A stretch of 64,000 nucleotides of DNA from Heyndrickxia oleronia (GCF_017809215.1 NZ_CP065424.1:4068001-4132000); one strand, 5' to 3'; positions 8,749 to 17,629 are shown, counted from the stretch's first letter. The notes: generated by a model not told the origin, from the letters alone. Program-made: numbers and translations.

Positions 8749-9459
8749 TTATTTATAACCGTAAAAAACATCCTTTTTAATATTCCTTTTTAGGACACCA
8801 TTATTTTGCAAATAGGAAGCAATTGAATTTACCATTGAAATTGGTCCTGCAATAAAGTATTTACTATTGTTATTATATAAAGATGTGAACTTTTCTATTT
8901 CTTGATATAAGCCATCCCTTGAATCAAGATAAGTAACACTAATTGAAGGGTGGTTTGCAATTGCATCAAGTTCCTCTTTAAACAAAAATGACTTTTTGCT
9001 ATCCATATAGAGTAGGTGAATTGGTTTCCTGATGCTATCCCCTTCCTCTTCTAGTTGCTTTAATATTGATCTAAATGGTGTAATACCAATACCACCGGCA
9101 ATTAAGAGTGATGGGATATTTTCTTTTAAATAAAAGCCCCCTACTGGCCCACTCATGCTAATTTTCATTCCCTGTTTCAGCTCTAACATCGCATATTTAA
9201 ACTCACTTGGATTTTCATCAATTTTTATTGTGATTCTAACAATATTTTCAGAAGGTGCGGCTGCTAAAGTAAATGGTCGTGTAGGATTTTTAATTTTCCT
9301 ATGAATAATATTAAACAAACCATGTTGCCCAGCTTTCCAAGTTATATCACTATCTTTTTCAAATAAAAAAGTATAAACGTTTTCTGATTCTTTATGGCAC
9401 TCTAAAAATGATAACTCTCTCTTTTTAAAAATCGACAACGTATCTTTTAAGAAGCTCAT
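8749..9459 (-). CDS. FAD/NAD-binding ferredoxin-reductase-like oxidoreductase
   Basis: A 236-residue flavoprotein of the ferredoxin-NADP reductase superfamily. The N-terminal FAD-binding barrel carries RPFTLAAAPSE (R-x-F-T flavin motif). The C-terminal nucleotide-binding domain has GGIGITPFRSIL and ends in FYGYK. It has no globin, iron-sulphur or transmembrane part, so it must pass electrons to or from a separate partner. Its closest architectural relative here is the reductase half of the flavohaemoglobin at 44247. The physiological partner is not encoded next to it. Confidence 0.85.
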   Translation of the reverse strand: MSFLKDTLSIFKKRELSFLECHKESENVYTFLFEKDSDITWKAGQHGLFNIIHRKIKNPTRPFTLAAAPSENIVRITIKIDENPSEFKYAMLELKQGMKISMSGPVGGFYLKENIPSLLIAGGIGITPFRSILKQLEEEGDSIRKPIHLLYMDSKKSFLFKEELDAIANHPSISVTYLDSRDGLYQEIEKFTSLYNNNSKYFIAGPISMVNSIASYLQNNGVLKRNIKKDVFYGYK

Positions 9460-9520
9460 TAGGCTAACCCCTTCCTATTCACTTGGAAGCAACAACAGCT
9501 TCAAAAATATATTTGTACTT

Positions 9521-9883
9521 TTATTTCCTCCAAAAAGTCGTACAATTTGCCTTGTCCCAAATATTAAACTCAATCATTTTCTCTAGTAGTGAGTATTCAA
9601 CTGGTTTATTCCATGGAATTCGAATCAACTCCTTGGTGTAGTCGTATCCAGCTTTCACAATATCATCCTCTACATGGGTTATTGTTACACTTTCAGGGGC
9701 AACGGCTAAATGCTTTTTAGACACACTAAAGCCGATTATGAATGTACCATGATCAGTAAACATCGGCTGATTCCATTTAATTTCAGTCTTTAAATGTGGA
9801 TACTTATGTTTTATCCAATTAAACACTTCTTCCGTTTTTTCTCTTTGAAAAGGATCATCAATCCCTGCTAAAAACTCATTCAT
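9521..9883 (-). CDS. DUF1801 / YdhG-Fra-like iron chaperone family protein
   Basis: A 120-residue soluble protein with the YdhG/DUF1801 signature: an initial helix pair, IKWNQPMFTDHGTFIIGFSVSKKH in two parts, and a C-terminal LEKMIEFNIWDK. Bacillus Fra (YdhG) was described as a frataxin-like iron chaperone; assignment to that role here rests on family resemblance only. ATG 9883 has AGGAGG seven bases upstream. It lies 61 bp downstream of nothing co-transcribed and 61 bp upstream of the FAD reductase gene, so the two may form one transcript. Confidence 0.75.
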   Translation of the reverse strand: MNEFLAGIDDPFQREKTEEVFNWIKHKYPHLKTEIKWNQPMFTDHGTFIIGFSVSKKHLAVAPESVTITHVEDDIVKAGYDYTKELIRIPWNKPVEYSLLEKMIEFNIWDKANCTTFWRK

Positions 9884-10103
9884 TTTTTTCCTCCTAAAAT
9901 TGGAATAGTTACATTGCGCGAGACAATTATCTCTAATATTTATAGGACTTAGGCGTAATCCAAAAATCGGTATTTTCTGTCCAAACTACAATCTCACACC
10001 GCCTATTTTGACCAGGTTTTAAAATTTTAAATTCCTCCTCCCGTAATTTTTTGATTTAAAAATGATGCTTCAGTCACCCTGCTAATAAAGCTCAATTATA
10101 AGA

Positions 10104-10160
10104 TTCAACAAAAAAAGCATTAATCCTTCTTCGATTAACACTCCTTTAGTTAAATAAGAA
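10104..10160. repeat. Modular repeat, GTTAATCC-type core
   Basis: AAAAAAGCATTAATCCTTC pairs with TTCGATTAACACTC, followed by CCTTTAGTTAAATAAGAA in the opposite module order to copy B. The same core, interrupted by another palindrome, lies at 24357-24475. Confidence 0.65.
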
Positions 10161-10164
10161 TCTA

Positions 10165-10431
10165 TTAAAAATATAAGAAATATGTTAAAGAAATAACTAA
10201 AACCGTATACACACTATTTCTAATCCAAATGACTTTTTTACTTATTCCTGCTTTTTTTTCTAAGTAATTGATATAGCTAATCGTAAATATTAATCCAAAA
10301 AGTATTAAGTATCCACTAGAATCATTTACATTAGACATATATCTCAGTGTTGTTAAAGCAATAAGTACGGTTCCGATTGTAACCAAAATCATATAAAAGT
10401 AAAGAACTTGCTTCTCATTTTTCAAAACCAT
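10165..10431 (-). CDS. Small three-helix membrane protein
   Basis: An 88-residue hydrophobic protein with three predicted membrane helices (about 10-30, 38-56 and 66-87) and a short basic loop EKKAGISKK. No family was recognised. ATG 10431 follows AGGGGGGG. The next gene upstream (GNAT, 10473) ends only 41 bp before, so both may share a transcript. Confidence 0.65.
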   Translation of the reverse strand: MVLKNEKQVLYFYMILVTIGTVLIALTTLRYMSNVNDSSGYLILFGLIFTISYINYLEKKAGISKKVIWIRNSVYTVLVISLTYFLYF

Positions 10432-10472
10432 CCCCCCCTAATTGTGTTCGTTAGTTCGGTATTTAATATACC

Positions 10473-11033
10473 TTATTGTTGGTTCCAATCTCTTTTTAAC
10501 AAGGAAAAGGAATAATGGTCATAATATTTCCCCCTAAATAAATGCTTATCTCTATATACTCCTTCATTTACAAATCCAAGTTTTTCTAATAACTTCATAG
10601 AGTTGACATTATCTAAAGCAACAAAAGCATTAATTCTATTCAATTTCATATGATTAAATCCACTTTCAATTGCACTAATTAATGCTTCTTTCATATATCC
10701 TTGTCCCCAAAATTCGTGCCATAAATCATAGCCTATTTCCGCAATATTGTTCATTCTGTCCCAATTATCATATCCACAAGTTCCAATTTGTTCTTTGTTA
10801 GCACCTTTTTTAACTAATACCCAACGATTGTGTCCCTTTTCTTCTGGATCTTGATTCCACTCAACAAACTCTATTGCATCCTTTCTACTTATATATATTT
10901 CTTCATCATATAAAAATTTACATACTCTTTCATCACTAAAAAGCCTATAAATAAAATCAACATCCTCATTAGTTATATTTCGCAATAACAACCTATCTGT
11001 TTCTAAATTCGGAAATTTTTTATGTTCAATCAT
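10473..11033 (-). CDS. GNAT N-acetyltransferase, RimJ/RimL type
   Basis: A 186-residue acetyltransferase. It has the RimJ/L start LETDRLLLRNI, the acetyl-CoA-binding stretch EIGYDLWHEFWGQGYMKEAL (motif A, with QGYM replacing Q/RxxGxG/A), and the C-terminal ALDNVNSMKLLEKLGFVNEG. It probably acetylates an N-terminal or free amine; the substrate is unknown. AGGAG precedes ATG 11033. It belongs to the large set of GNAT genes in this window. Confidence 0.9.
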   Translation of the reverse strand: MIEHKKFPNLETDRLLLRNITNEDVDFIYRLFSDERVCKFLYDEEIYISRKDAIEFVEWNQDPEEKGHNRWVLVKKGANKEQIGTCGYDNWDRMNNIAEIGYDLWHEFWGQGYMKEALISAIESGFNHMKLNRINAFVALDNVNSMKLLEKLGFVNEGVYRDKHLFRGKYYDHYSFSLLKRDWNQQ

Positions 11034-11336
11034 TTTGACAACTCCTAAGCATTTATTAAATTATCCTACCCGCTAGCTTAATAGTTTCTATCTATCCTCT
11101 AACTATATTAGTATGACGTAATATTCAAAAAATAAAATCAGAACTTTTGAATAGAAAAAGGCAATCATTTCAATGATCTCCTTGTTTAAAGATGCAGTTT
11201 TGAGTGGCATATCATATAATTGACAATGGAAATGACGTGCGAACTGAACAGCTTTTACACGCCATTTTTCTGATTTATAGAAGTTTTTGTCACTTGAAAA
11301 TTAAAAATGTTCTCTTTAACTACTGCACCCTTTGAT
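11034..11336. other. Intergenic stretch with possible ORF fragment
   Basis: A minus-strand frame at about 11110-11300 reads NFYKSEKWRVKAVQFARHF and continues for some 60 codons, but it starts straight after a stop codon with no initiator or ribosome site. It may be a 3' gene fragment; no family was recognised. Confidence 0.3.
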
Positions 11337-11521
11337 TCAATGCCTTTTCTTTTGGATTTCCAAACGAGTAAGCAATATAACCAAAAACGCTAATATAGAA
11401 AGGGAAAATGCAGTACCAGTTACTACCCAATTTATTTCTCCGTTACGAAGCATACTCACAACTATAATTCCTGCAAGAACACCTGCGATTAGGCAAAATA
11501 TGCTTTTGATATTCTAGCCAC
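11337..11521 (-). pseudogene. Frameshifted 61-codon membrane protein, copy 1
   Basis: GTG 11521 with AGGAG upstream begins a reading frame that stops after ten codons because one T is missing in TATTTTGCC; copy 2 at 18039 has TACTTTTGCC. After restoring the base the frame runs on as CLIAGVLAGIIVV, LRNGEINWVVTGT, and a second hydrophobic helix ending EIQKKRH. The length is 185 bp instead of the expected 186. The ancestral product was a two-helix membrane protein of unknown function. Confidence 0.8.
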
Positions 11522-11732
11522 GTTATCACTCCTAAACAAAATTGATCCAATTGAAAAATATTCCTGAAATTGTAACATTTTGTAATTTTTAAGTAAATCA
11601 TTATAAACTAAACTGCATCTTTTGTTCAATAATGTAATCTTATCGGTTCCAGATTATCGAAAACTAATAAGATTCCGATAAATTTCGATATTTTTTCACC
11701 TTGTATCCAGTTAAAACTCTTCATTATTAATA

Positions 11733-12347
11733 TTAGCTCTGTATGACGTCTACGGTAATAAATGTATTGCTATAAAAAAGCATATTAACATTTTTCACAT
11801 TCCATAATTTCCCAAATTCATTAATGGGAACTTTTCGATTATAGCTCTTATTATCATCATTACAATTCACCAGTTGACTTAATGATTCCGAAAGGTAAAT
11901 ATACTCCGTGTCATATCCTACGACAGGAACAAAATGCAAATTTTTACGATCTTTATGAACTTTAATAAAAACAATTACAGGAATTCCTTTACTAACCTCG
12001 TACTTTAATGAATTAATATTTCCTTTATAATATATTGTTTTAAATCCCTTTTCTCTTAACACCGTACGAATTCCCTTTGGATATACATTGCCCGACTTCA
12101 TTTTACTAGAGAAATTAGTATATAACTCATCACCATCGGCCTCCATTCCAAAATGACGCAACACATATGCCGTTGAAAATGCTGCACATTCCCTATTGTT
12201 TTGTAAATCTATTCTATTATTTCGTTTAATTAGATAGTTAGTTGGATAATCTCTTTTTCGAAAAATAGGTATGGGTAATGTCATTAAATGTGCATTAATG
12301 ATAATTGATATAATCATCCACAAAATAGCTGTTCTAACGATAAACAT
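11733..12347 (-). CDS. C39-type papain-fold cysteine peptidase-like protein, membrane-anchored
   Basis: A 204-residue protein with one N-terminal membrane helix (about 5-25) and a peptidase C39-like domain. Cys54 in the ECAAFSTAYVLRHFG helix is the likely nucleophile, and His138 in LHFVPVVGYD is the general base. C39 domains cleave double-glycine leaders of bacteriocins or signals, or fold other exported proteins. No ABC transporter or bacteriocin gene is adjacent, so the substrate is unknown. A GGGGGAG site precedes ATG 12347. A broken duplicate of this locus lies at 6806-7205. Confidence 0.8.
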   Translation of the reverse strand: MFIVRTAILWMIISIIINAHLMTLPIPIFRKRDYPTNYLIKRNNRIDLQNNRECAAFSTAYVLRHFGMEADGDELYTNFSSKMKSGNVYPKGIRTVLREKGFKTIYYKGNINSLKYEVSKGIPVIVFIKVHKDRKNLHFVPVVGYDTEYIYLSESLSQLVNCNDDNKSYNRKVPINEFGKLWNVKNVNMLFYSNTFITVDVIQS

Positions 12348-12465
12348 ACTACTTCTCCCCCTTGCTTTGCCTCCATACCTCTAGGTGACTATTTTAGTTT
12401 ACGAACATTTCATTACAATCCCACTCAATTTTAGCATAAATATCCAATTCATTTATTGTATTTTA

Positions 12466-12660
12466 TCCATTAAGTAGTCTAATTGCCAAAAAAGTCCTGC
12501 ATATGATACAGGACTTTTAATCAAATTTTATTACAGATTATCAACCTTTTTTATCATTTTCGAACTTTATTTTAAATGAAAATCTGTTTAGTGATTATAA
12601 AATCTCTATTTATATAAAGGTGTTTACATTCAAAATGAATAATAAAGTTGTTTAATTCTT
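12466..12660. repeat. Long intergenic repeat, copy R2
   Basis: GTCCTGCATATGATACAGGAC hairpin, split by a one-base mismatch, followed by about 100 bp nearly identical to 7088-7205. It lies about 120 bp upstream of the C39-like gene and on the 3' side of the GNAT gene at 12689. Confidence 0.75.
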
Positions 12661-12688
12661 CACTTACATCTTTTTATTAGATATAGTT

Positions 12689-13195
12689 TTAAATAGAGAC
12701 AGAATAAACATATACTTCTTTTCCCCATTTATTTATAGTTTTCATCACCTGCATACCAATCCGTTCAGCCACTTTAGTTGAAGGAATATTGTTTACATCG
12801 GGCAATGAGACCATCCTATTTAATTTTAATTGTTCAAATCCGTAATTCTTACAAGCTAAAGCTGCCTCTGTAGCATATCCATTCCCCCAGACACGCCGTA
12901 CAAATAAATAACCTATTTCCATCTCCTTTACACCATCTACTTCCTGAGGTACAATTCCACATTGTCCAAGAAATTCTCCAGTCACTTTATCTTCTACTAT
13001 CCATAAACCTACCCCATATTTATCATAATTTTTCTGAGTCCATTCAATCCATTCCATTGTTTCACTTTCGTTTTTGGTTGAAGGATAATACCTCATTGCT
13101 ACTGGGTCTGAAAAGATTTCCATCAAATTTTTAGTATCATCTTTAGTCATTCGTCTTAAAATTAACCTTTCCGTGCATATAACTGGATTGTCCAT
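12689..13195 (-). CDS. GNAT N-acetyltransferase, RimJ/RimL type
   Basis: A 168-residue acetyltransferase starting with CTERLILRRMTKDD. The acetyl-CoA motif EIGYLFVRRVWGNGYATEAA is intact (R-x-x-G-N-G-Y-A), with the C-terminal LPDVNNIPSTKVAERIGM helix. GGAGG precedes ATG 13195. It is similar in layout to the GNAT gene at 10473 but clearly divergent, so it is not a recent duplicate. Substrate unknown. Confidence 0.9.
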   Translation of the reverse strand: MDNPVICTERLILRRMTKDDTKNLMEIFSDPVAMRYYPSTKNESETMEWIEWTQKNYDKYGVGLWIVEDKVTGEFLGQCGIVPQEVDGVKEMEIGYLFVRRVWGNGYATEAALACKNYGFEQLKLNRMVSLPDVNNIPSTKVAERIGMQVMKTINKWGKEVYVYSVSI

Positions 13196-13274
13196 TCTTC
13201 AATCCTCCTACGATTATCTCCATGTGACATCTACATAAATAAACTTATCTACTTTAATTGAGTTTTTTTTCACT

Positions 13275-13340
13275 AACCTGTTCCTCTTTCTTCAATAAGA
13301 AAAGAACATTCCTTATTAAAGGAATGCCTCCGTTAGTTGC
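13275..13340. repeat. Modular intergenic repeat, copy E
   Basis: CTTTCTTCAATAAGAAAAGA flank, core CATTCCTTATTAAAGGAATG (perfect hairpin), then CCTCCGTTAGTTGCACA. The same core recurs at 20780, 25410, 41540, 50190 and, degenerate, 33650. Confidence 0.8.
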
Positions 13341-13466
13341 ACAACCATTATTTTCTTAAAAGGCTATGTAATTCTTCATGTTTATTTTCATCTAAAAACT
13401 ATAACCGCTCTTGTTAAGGTTGGTTTATTAAGCTATCGTTCTCCGTTAGTTGACCACCATGTTAGA

Positions 13467-14036
13467 CTATTTCTCCAACTCATAGCGGGCCGCGATAATG
13501 CCCGACTGGAGCGTTCGGCTGGAAAGCAACTTGAGCCTGATTTTCTCGCAGTCGCCGTCGAAAACCGATTTTCCGCCGCCCAGGACGACTGGACAAATTG
13601 TAAGTAGGAATTCATCAATCAGGCCTAGCTTAAGCAGTGTCTTAGCCGCTCCCGGGCTGCCAAAGATAACGAGATTTTTGCCGGGCTGCTCTTTGAGTAC
13701 CTTGATTTCCTCTGCGATATTATCCTTGATTAGCATCGTATTGTTCCATTCCACCTTGTCCATCGTGCTGGAAATGACGATCTTCTTAACATCCTGCAGC
13801 CATTTGGCATGCTCCATATCGTGCTTCGAAGCATTAGGATTGTCCAGCTCTGCGGGCCAGTAGCTCTCCATCATGCGATACGTCGTCCGTCCGTAAACGG
13901 GAGCTCCGACTTGGGCTACGACCTCCTCCGCGTATTTCTCTAATTCCTCATCGTACGGAATCCAATCGAGTCCTCCGTTTGAATCCGACGCATACCCGTC
14001 CAGTGATACATGCATGAACAATACGAGTTTTCTCAT
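13467..14036 (-). CDS. Dihydrofolate-reductase-like protein (RibD C-terminal domain family)
   Basis: A 189-residue protein of the RibD_C/DHFR fold. It begins MRKLVLFMHVSLDGYASD, continues with GAPVYGRTTYRMMESYWP and KKIVISSTM, and carries the nucleotide-binding NLVIFGSPGAAKTLLKLGLID. Such proteins are NADPH-dependent reductases of mostly unknown substrate. The start is ATG 14036, with GGAGGAG eight bases upstream; a longer frame to 14129 lacks one. The gene is visibly richer in G and C than every neighbour (GCGGGCCGCG near its 3' end), suggesting recent transfer from a higher-GC relative. Confidence 0.88.
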   Translation of the reverse strand: MRKLVLFMHVSLDGYASDSNGGLDWIPYDEELEKYAEEVVAQVGAPVYGRTTYRMMESYWPAELDNPNASKHDMEHAKWLQDVKKIVISSTMDKVEWNNTMLIKDNIAEEIKVLKEQPGKNLVIFGSPGAAKTLLKLGLIDEFLLTICPVVLGGGKSVFDGDCEKIRLKLLSSRTLQSGIIAARYELEK

Positions 14037-14190
14037 GTCTGTTTCTCCTCCGATTTTGAATTTATTTTGTTCAATTTTTTTGGCCATTGACCCGCGTTTC
14101 ATCCTGCTGTTACGTTTATTATAAACCATTACGTTATATAAGGCACAAACAGAAATCTGAATTTTTCAAAAAATAAATATGTACAAAAAT

Positions 14191-14233
14191 GTCCCTTTAA
14201 TCGAATAAGAAAAAGCCACCAAATTGGCAGCTG
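14191..14233. repeat. Modular intergenic repeat, copy F
   Basis: TCCCTTTAATCGAATAAGAA flank and GCCACCAAATTGGCAGC core, nearly identical to copy B at 1741-1777. The second flank is missing. Confidence 0.75.
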
Positions 14234-14289
14234 GATTTTAATTTTAAACTCTTTCATCCTTATTTCATTGATAATCATTTAGGTCTTCA

Positions 14290-14775
14290 TCAATTTTTGG
14301 AACAAAAAGTTTGGATGTACTTTTTTAAGTCATGCCTATATATTTCGGTATATGAATCATTCGTGTATTCTTTAATTATATTTCTCCAAAATTGTTTTGC
14401 TGGTTCATTTAAAGCCATTTGAGCAACTTTCCAATTTCCATTATAAAGATTAAATGCTTTTATTGCTGCCTTTTTTCCTAATCCATTCCTTCTATATTTC
14501 TTAAGAATCATAAAGTCATAAATTACATGTGTCGGGTCAGGGGCAACATCATCGTTTTCAAATAAAACAACTAGAAAACCTATACCTTTCCCATCTTGAT
14601 TTATAAAGAAAGGATTCCATCGTGGGTCTTGCCAGAAATACTCTAAATCCACATCATATAATCCTTGCCTATTTATATCTTCCTGTGTAAATTCGCTAAA
14701 ATCATAATGATAAAACTGATACATATTCTCCAAAATATGTTTATTTTCCTTAGACATCAAAATAAGATTAACCAA
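14290..14775 (-). CDS. GNAT N-acetyltransferase
   Basis: A 161-residue acetyltransferase. It has IGFLVVLFE (beta4), YDFMILKKYRRNGLGKKAAI (motif A, R-R-N-G-L-G) and the late KVAQMALNEPAKQFWRNII helix. It resembles the group annotated as predicted acetyltransferases acting on small substrates. TTG 14775 lies eight bases after GGAGG and is preferred over ATG 14757. It is a single gene bordered by repeats. Confidence 0.85.
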   Translation of the reverse strand: MVNLILMSKENKHILENMYQFYHYDFSEFTQEDINRQGLYDVDLEYFWQDPRWNPFFINQDGKGIGFLVVLFENDDVAPDPTHVIYDFMILKKYRRNGLGKKAAIKAFNLYNGNWKVAQMALNEPAKQFWRNIIKEYTNDSYTEIYRHDLKKYIQTFCSKN

Positions 14776-14945
14776 TTATTTATCCTCCAGGTAGAGAGCA
14801 TACAAAAATAGCCTTTTAGAAAATTTGAAACCAAGCCAATAACAAACCTACCCTTTTTAACACAATAAGAAAAAGGGTTCGCTGCAGCCATCTCTCTCCT
14901 TTTACCAAATCCCCCGATAATCTAAGTAAGTTACTTCACAAACTA

Positions 14946-15845
14946 CTATTTTTCTATTAAAACATCGAACTCTTTAACAAAGACTGCATTTCCAGTTATC
15001 TCTATGACATAATTATCTTCATTATTAGACACTCGTACCATTACCCGACCATTTTTACCAATTTCCTGCCCCTGCTCTACAACAAGGTTTAGTGATTCTT
15101 CAAAATCTCTTTTTATATATTTTGCAAAATATGCACCCATTACCCCAGAAGCAGTTCCCGTAACTGCATCCTCAATAGTACCTGAGAAAGGTGAAGAAAA
15201 GTGTCGGGCGTGCATATCGGCATCCGAATCATAGGTCTCTAAACAAAACGGATGAATTGATGCTTTTGGCATTTCTTTTAAGATAGAGGGAAATAACTTG
15301 TTATTGGGTTTCATTTTCTTAAATGCATCAAGTGTTTTTATTGGAATTAAAAGTGTCCAAGTACCTGTACTTCCATATAATATCGGTAATTCATCTTCAA
15401 TATCCTCTTTGTTTACTCCTATTGAGTTAGCTAAGTCCTCCTTAGAACCTTTAAAATCAATAAACTGTGGTGAAGCCTGTTTCATAGTTATATATGTATC
15501 ATTATCAGTAGTTGAATCAATCTTTATTGGTAAAACTCCTGCTTTTGTTTCGATTGTAAAATTTGTTTTATCCCCTAATAATCCTCTCGTTTTTAAAGCA
15601 TATACAGTTGCGATTGTTGCGTGTCCACATAGGTTCATTTCGTGACCTGGTGTAAAATACCGTATCCTAAGGTCAGCAATATTAGATTTAACTGGAAAAG
15701 CAGTTTCATTAAACTCTACTTTTAGAGCAACTTCCTGCATTTCCTCGTCCGTTAAGTCATCTCCATTTAAAATAACCCCTGCTGGATTCCCTTTATTGGG
15801 CTCTATACTAAAAGCATCATAATGATAAACCTTAATCGATTTCAC
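14946..15845 (-). CDS. PhzF-family isomerase/epimerase-like protein
   Basis: A 299-residue member of the PhzF family, dimeric diaminopimelate-epimerase-fold enzymes. The N-terminal half has GNPAGVIL and VEFNETAF (catalytic-type Glu), then GHATIATVYAL. The C-terminal half has DAVTGTASGVMGAYFAKY, the usual second binding loop. There are no other phenazine genes, so it is one of the many PhzF homologues of unknown substrate. GTG 15845 is chosen because GGAGGGGG lies eight bases upstream; the ATG six codons earlier overlaps that site. Confidence 0.9.
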   Translation of the reverse strand: MKSIKVYHYDAFSIEPNKGNPAGVILNGDDLTDEEMQEVALKVEFNETAFPVKSNIADLRIRYFTPGHEMNLCGHATIATVYALKTRGLLGDKTNFTIETKAGVLPIKIDSTTDNDTYITMKQASPQFIDFKGSKEDLANSIGVNKEDIEDELPILYGSTGTWTLLIPIKTLDAFKKMKPNNKLFPSILKEMPKASIHPFCLETYDSDADMHARHFSSPFSGTIEDAVTGTASGVMGAYFAKYIKRDFEESLNLVVEQGQEIGKNGRVMVRVSNNEDNYVIEITGNAVFVKEFDVLIEK

Positions 15846-15954
15846 GAGCAGATCCCCCTCCATAATTATATAAACAATATTTCATCCTCATTTTACCATT
15901 TAAGGAAATTTCATCATAAACAATCATTTTCTTTATTAAATTCAATTGCCACTA

Positions 15955-16140
15955 TAGTTAAAGAAAAAAGTCCTGTAAAAACCGGATATTAATCAAACTT
16001 GATTATAAATTATCAATATTTTTTTAAATAACCGAACTTTGTTTTATATGATCAATCTTTTTTATCAAACTATAATTATTTTCTAAAAATTCAAAATAGA
16101 CAGGAGGATTGTAGAGGAATTTATAGAATTATTTAATTTG
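15955..16140. repeat. Long intergenic repeat, copy R3 (diverged)
   Basis: AAAAAAGTCCTGTAAAAACC, then TTAATCAAACTTGATTATAA and a segment with CGAACTTTGTTTTATATGAT, all parallel to 7088-7190 and 12489-12590. The hairpin is degraded. Confidence 0.65.
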
Positions 16141-16164
16141 TTACATCAATCTTTTTTCAAGGGG

Positions 16165-16264
16165 GGTGGAAAGTTATGGGTAATTTGCTATGGTGGCTTC
16201 TTCGTTAATTGTTGTTTCTGTTGGCTTAACAGTATTCAGATACATCGACTGTTATAAGATATAA
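16165..16264 (+). other. Candidate micro-ORF unit with tandem Trp codons
   Basis: A very strong GGGGGG site precedes ATG 16176, which opens an 11-codon frame MGNLLWWLLR-stop ending at 16208. Overlapping it in another frame, ATG 16190 opens MVASSLIVVSVGLTVFRYID, 24 residues with one hydrophobic helix, ending at 16264. A good terminator follows at 16303. Either the unit encodes one tiny membrane peptide broken by a frameshift, or the two frames are used separately. The neighbouring trpS is on the other strand, so a classical Trp attenuator is not supported. Confidence 0.4.
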
Positions 16265-16302
16265 GGTTTAGTTTTTCATGGATTTACTGTTTAACAATCA
16301 AA

Positions 16303-16350
16303 AGCTCCCCAAAAACACTGGTATTATAGTGCTTTTGAGGAGACTTTTTT
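16303..16350 (+). terminator. Rho-independent terminator
   Basis: CTCCCCAAAAACACT pairs with AGTGCTTTTGAGGAG around a short loop, and CTTTTTT follows. It ends the micro-ORF unit. Confidence 0.75.
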
Positions 16351-16379
16351 GTATGTAGTAACATATTATGTGCGATGAA

Positions 16380-16420
16380 ACATATTTATTGTATTTAACA
16401 ATAAATATGTAGTTTTTTTA
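16380..16420 (+). terminator. Second terminator-like hairpin
   Basis: ACATATTTATTG and CAATAAATATGT form a perfect 12-bp stem with a 7-base loop, followed by AGTTTTTTT. It backs up the terminator at 16303, or insulates trpS. Confidence 0.6.
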
Positions 16421-16591
16421 TCTTCAACAGATATTTAGTTTCAGTTACCAGGATGAATGTTGATGTTGAGCTTGAAAATATAGATTGATAAAAAACCCTT
16501 CTCTCACTATATTCAGTAGCAAATTAAGTGTATTCATTCACTATATGTTAATTTTGTATTCACAAACCATCAAAAAAAATTTATCCATTAT

Positions 16592-17599
16592 TTAAAAATA
16601 ATTAATTCCAATCGCTTCTCTCACCTCTGAAAGTGTTTCTGCTGCTACTAAACGTGCATTTTGACTGCCTCTCTTCAATACTTCAAATACAAAATCTAAA
16701 TGTTGTTCATAATAGTTTCTTTTATTTCTAATTGGTTCTAATTCTGCTTGAAGTATATCATTCAAATATTTTTTCACTTTTACGTCTCCTAAACCTCCCC
16801 TTCTATAATGTTCTTTCATTTCTTCTAAATGTAATTTATCTAAACAAAATGCATCTAAGTATGAAAAGACAGTATTATTTTCCACATTTCCTGGATCTTC
16901 AATCCTTATATGATTTGGATCTGTATACATTGACATAACCTTATTTTTAATAATGTCTGGGGAGTCCGAAAGGTATATTGCATTACCTAATGATTTACTC
17001 ATTTTTGCTTTACCATCAATACCAGGTAATCTCCCTAAACCTTTTTCCGGAAGTAATACATTGGGTTCGAGTAGTACTTCTTTTTTGTATATAGAATTAA
17101 AGCTCCTAACAATTTCTCTGGCTTGTTCAATCATAGGTATTTGATCTTCCCCAGCTGGAACGACGGTCGCTTTAAAAGCTGTAATATCTGCTGTTTGACT
17201 AACTGGGTAAATAAGGAATCCAGTAGGTAAACTTTCTTCAAAATTCTTTTCCTTAATTTCATTTTTAACTGTAGGATTTCTTTTAAGTCTAGAAACTGTA
17301 ACAATATTAAGGTAATGCATCGTTAATTCATTAAGTTCTGGAATTTGTGACTGAATAAAGATATTTACTTTAGAGGGATCGATACCTACTGATAAGTAAT
17401 CTAACGCTACTTCAGTAATGCTGTTTCTAATTTTTTCAGGGTTTCTTGCATTATCAGTTAATGCTTGTTGATCTGCAATCATTATAAAACTATTGTATTG
17501 GTCTTGTAATTTAACTCGATTTTTCAAGGAACCTATATAATGCCCAATATGAAGTTTACCTGTAGGTCGATCTCCTGTTAACAAAATTTCTTTTTTCAA
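16592..17599 (-). CDS. trpS: Tryptophanyl-tRNA synthetase
   Basis: A 335-residue class I aminoacyl-tRNA synthetase that charges tRNA-Trp in the cytosol. The HIGH motif appears as GKLHIGHYIGSL near residue 14 and the KMSKS loop as KAKMSKSLGNAIYLS near residue 200. Length matches bacterial TrpS. TTG 17599 is the start, eight bases after AAGGAG. It is preceded by a T-box leader with a TGG specifier, so expression rises when uncharged tRNA-Trp accumulates. No trp operon is nearby; this may be a second, inducible copy. Confidence 0.97.
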   Translation of the reverse strand: MKKEILLTGDRPTGKLHIGHYIGSLKNRVKLQDQYNSFIMIADQQALTDNARNPEKIRNSITEVALDYLSVGIDPSKVNIFIQSQIPELNELTMHYLNIVTVSRLKRNPTVKNEIKEKNFEESLPTGFLIYPVSQTADITAFKATVVPAGEDQIPMIEQAREIVRSFNSIYKKEVLLEPNVLLPEKGLGRLPGIDGKAKMSKSLGNAIYLSDSPDIIKNKVMSMYTDPNHIRIEDPGNVENNTVFSYLDAFCLDKLHLEEMKEHYRRGGLGDVKVKKYLNDILQAELEPIRNKRNYYEQHLDFVFEVLKRGSQNARLVAAETLSEVREAIGINYF

Positions 17600-17629
17600 T
17601 GTTCTCTCTCCTTCATATTTATTTTTAAA

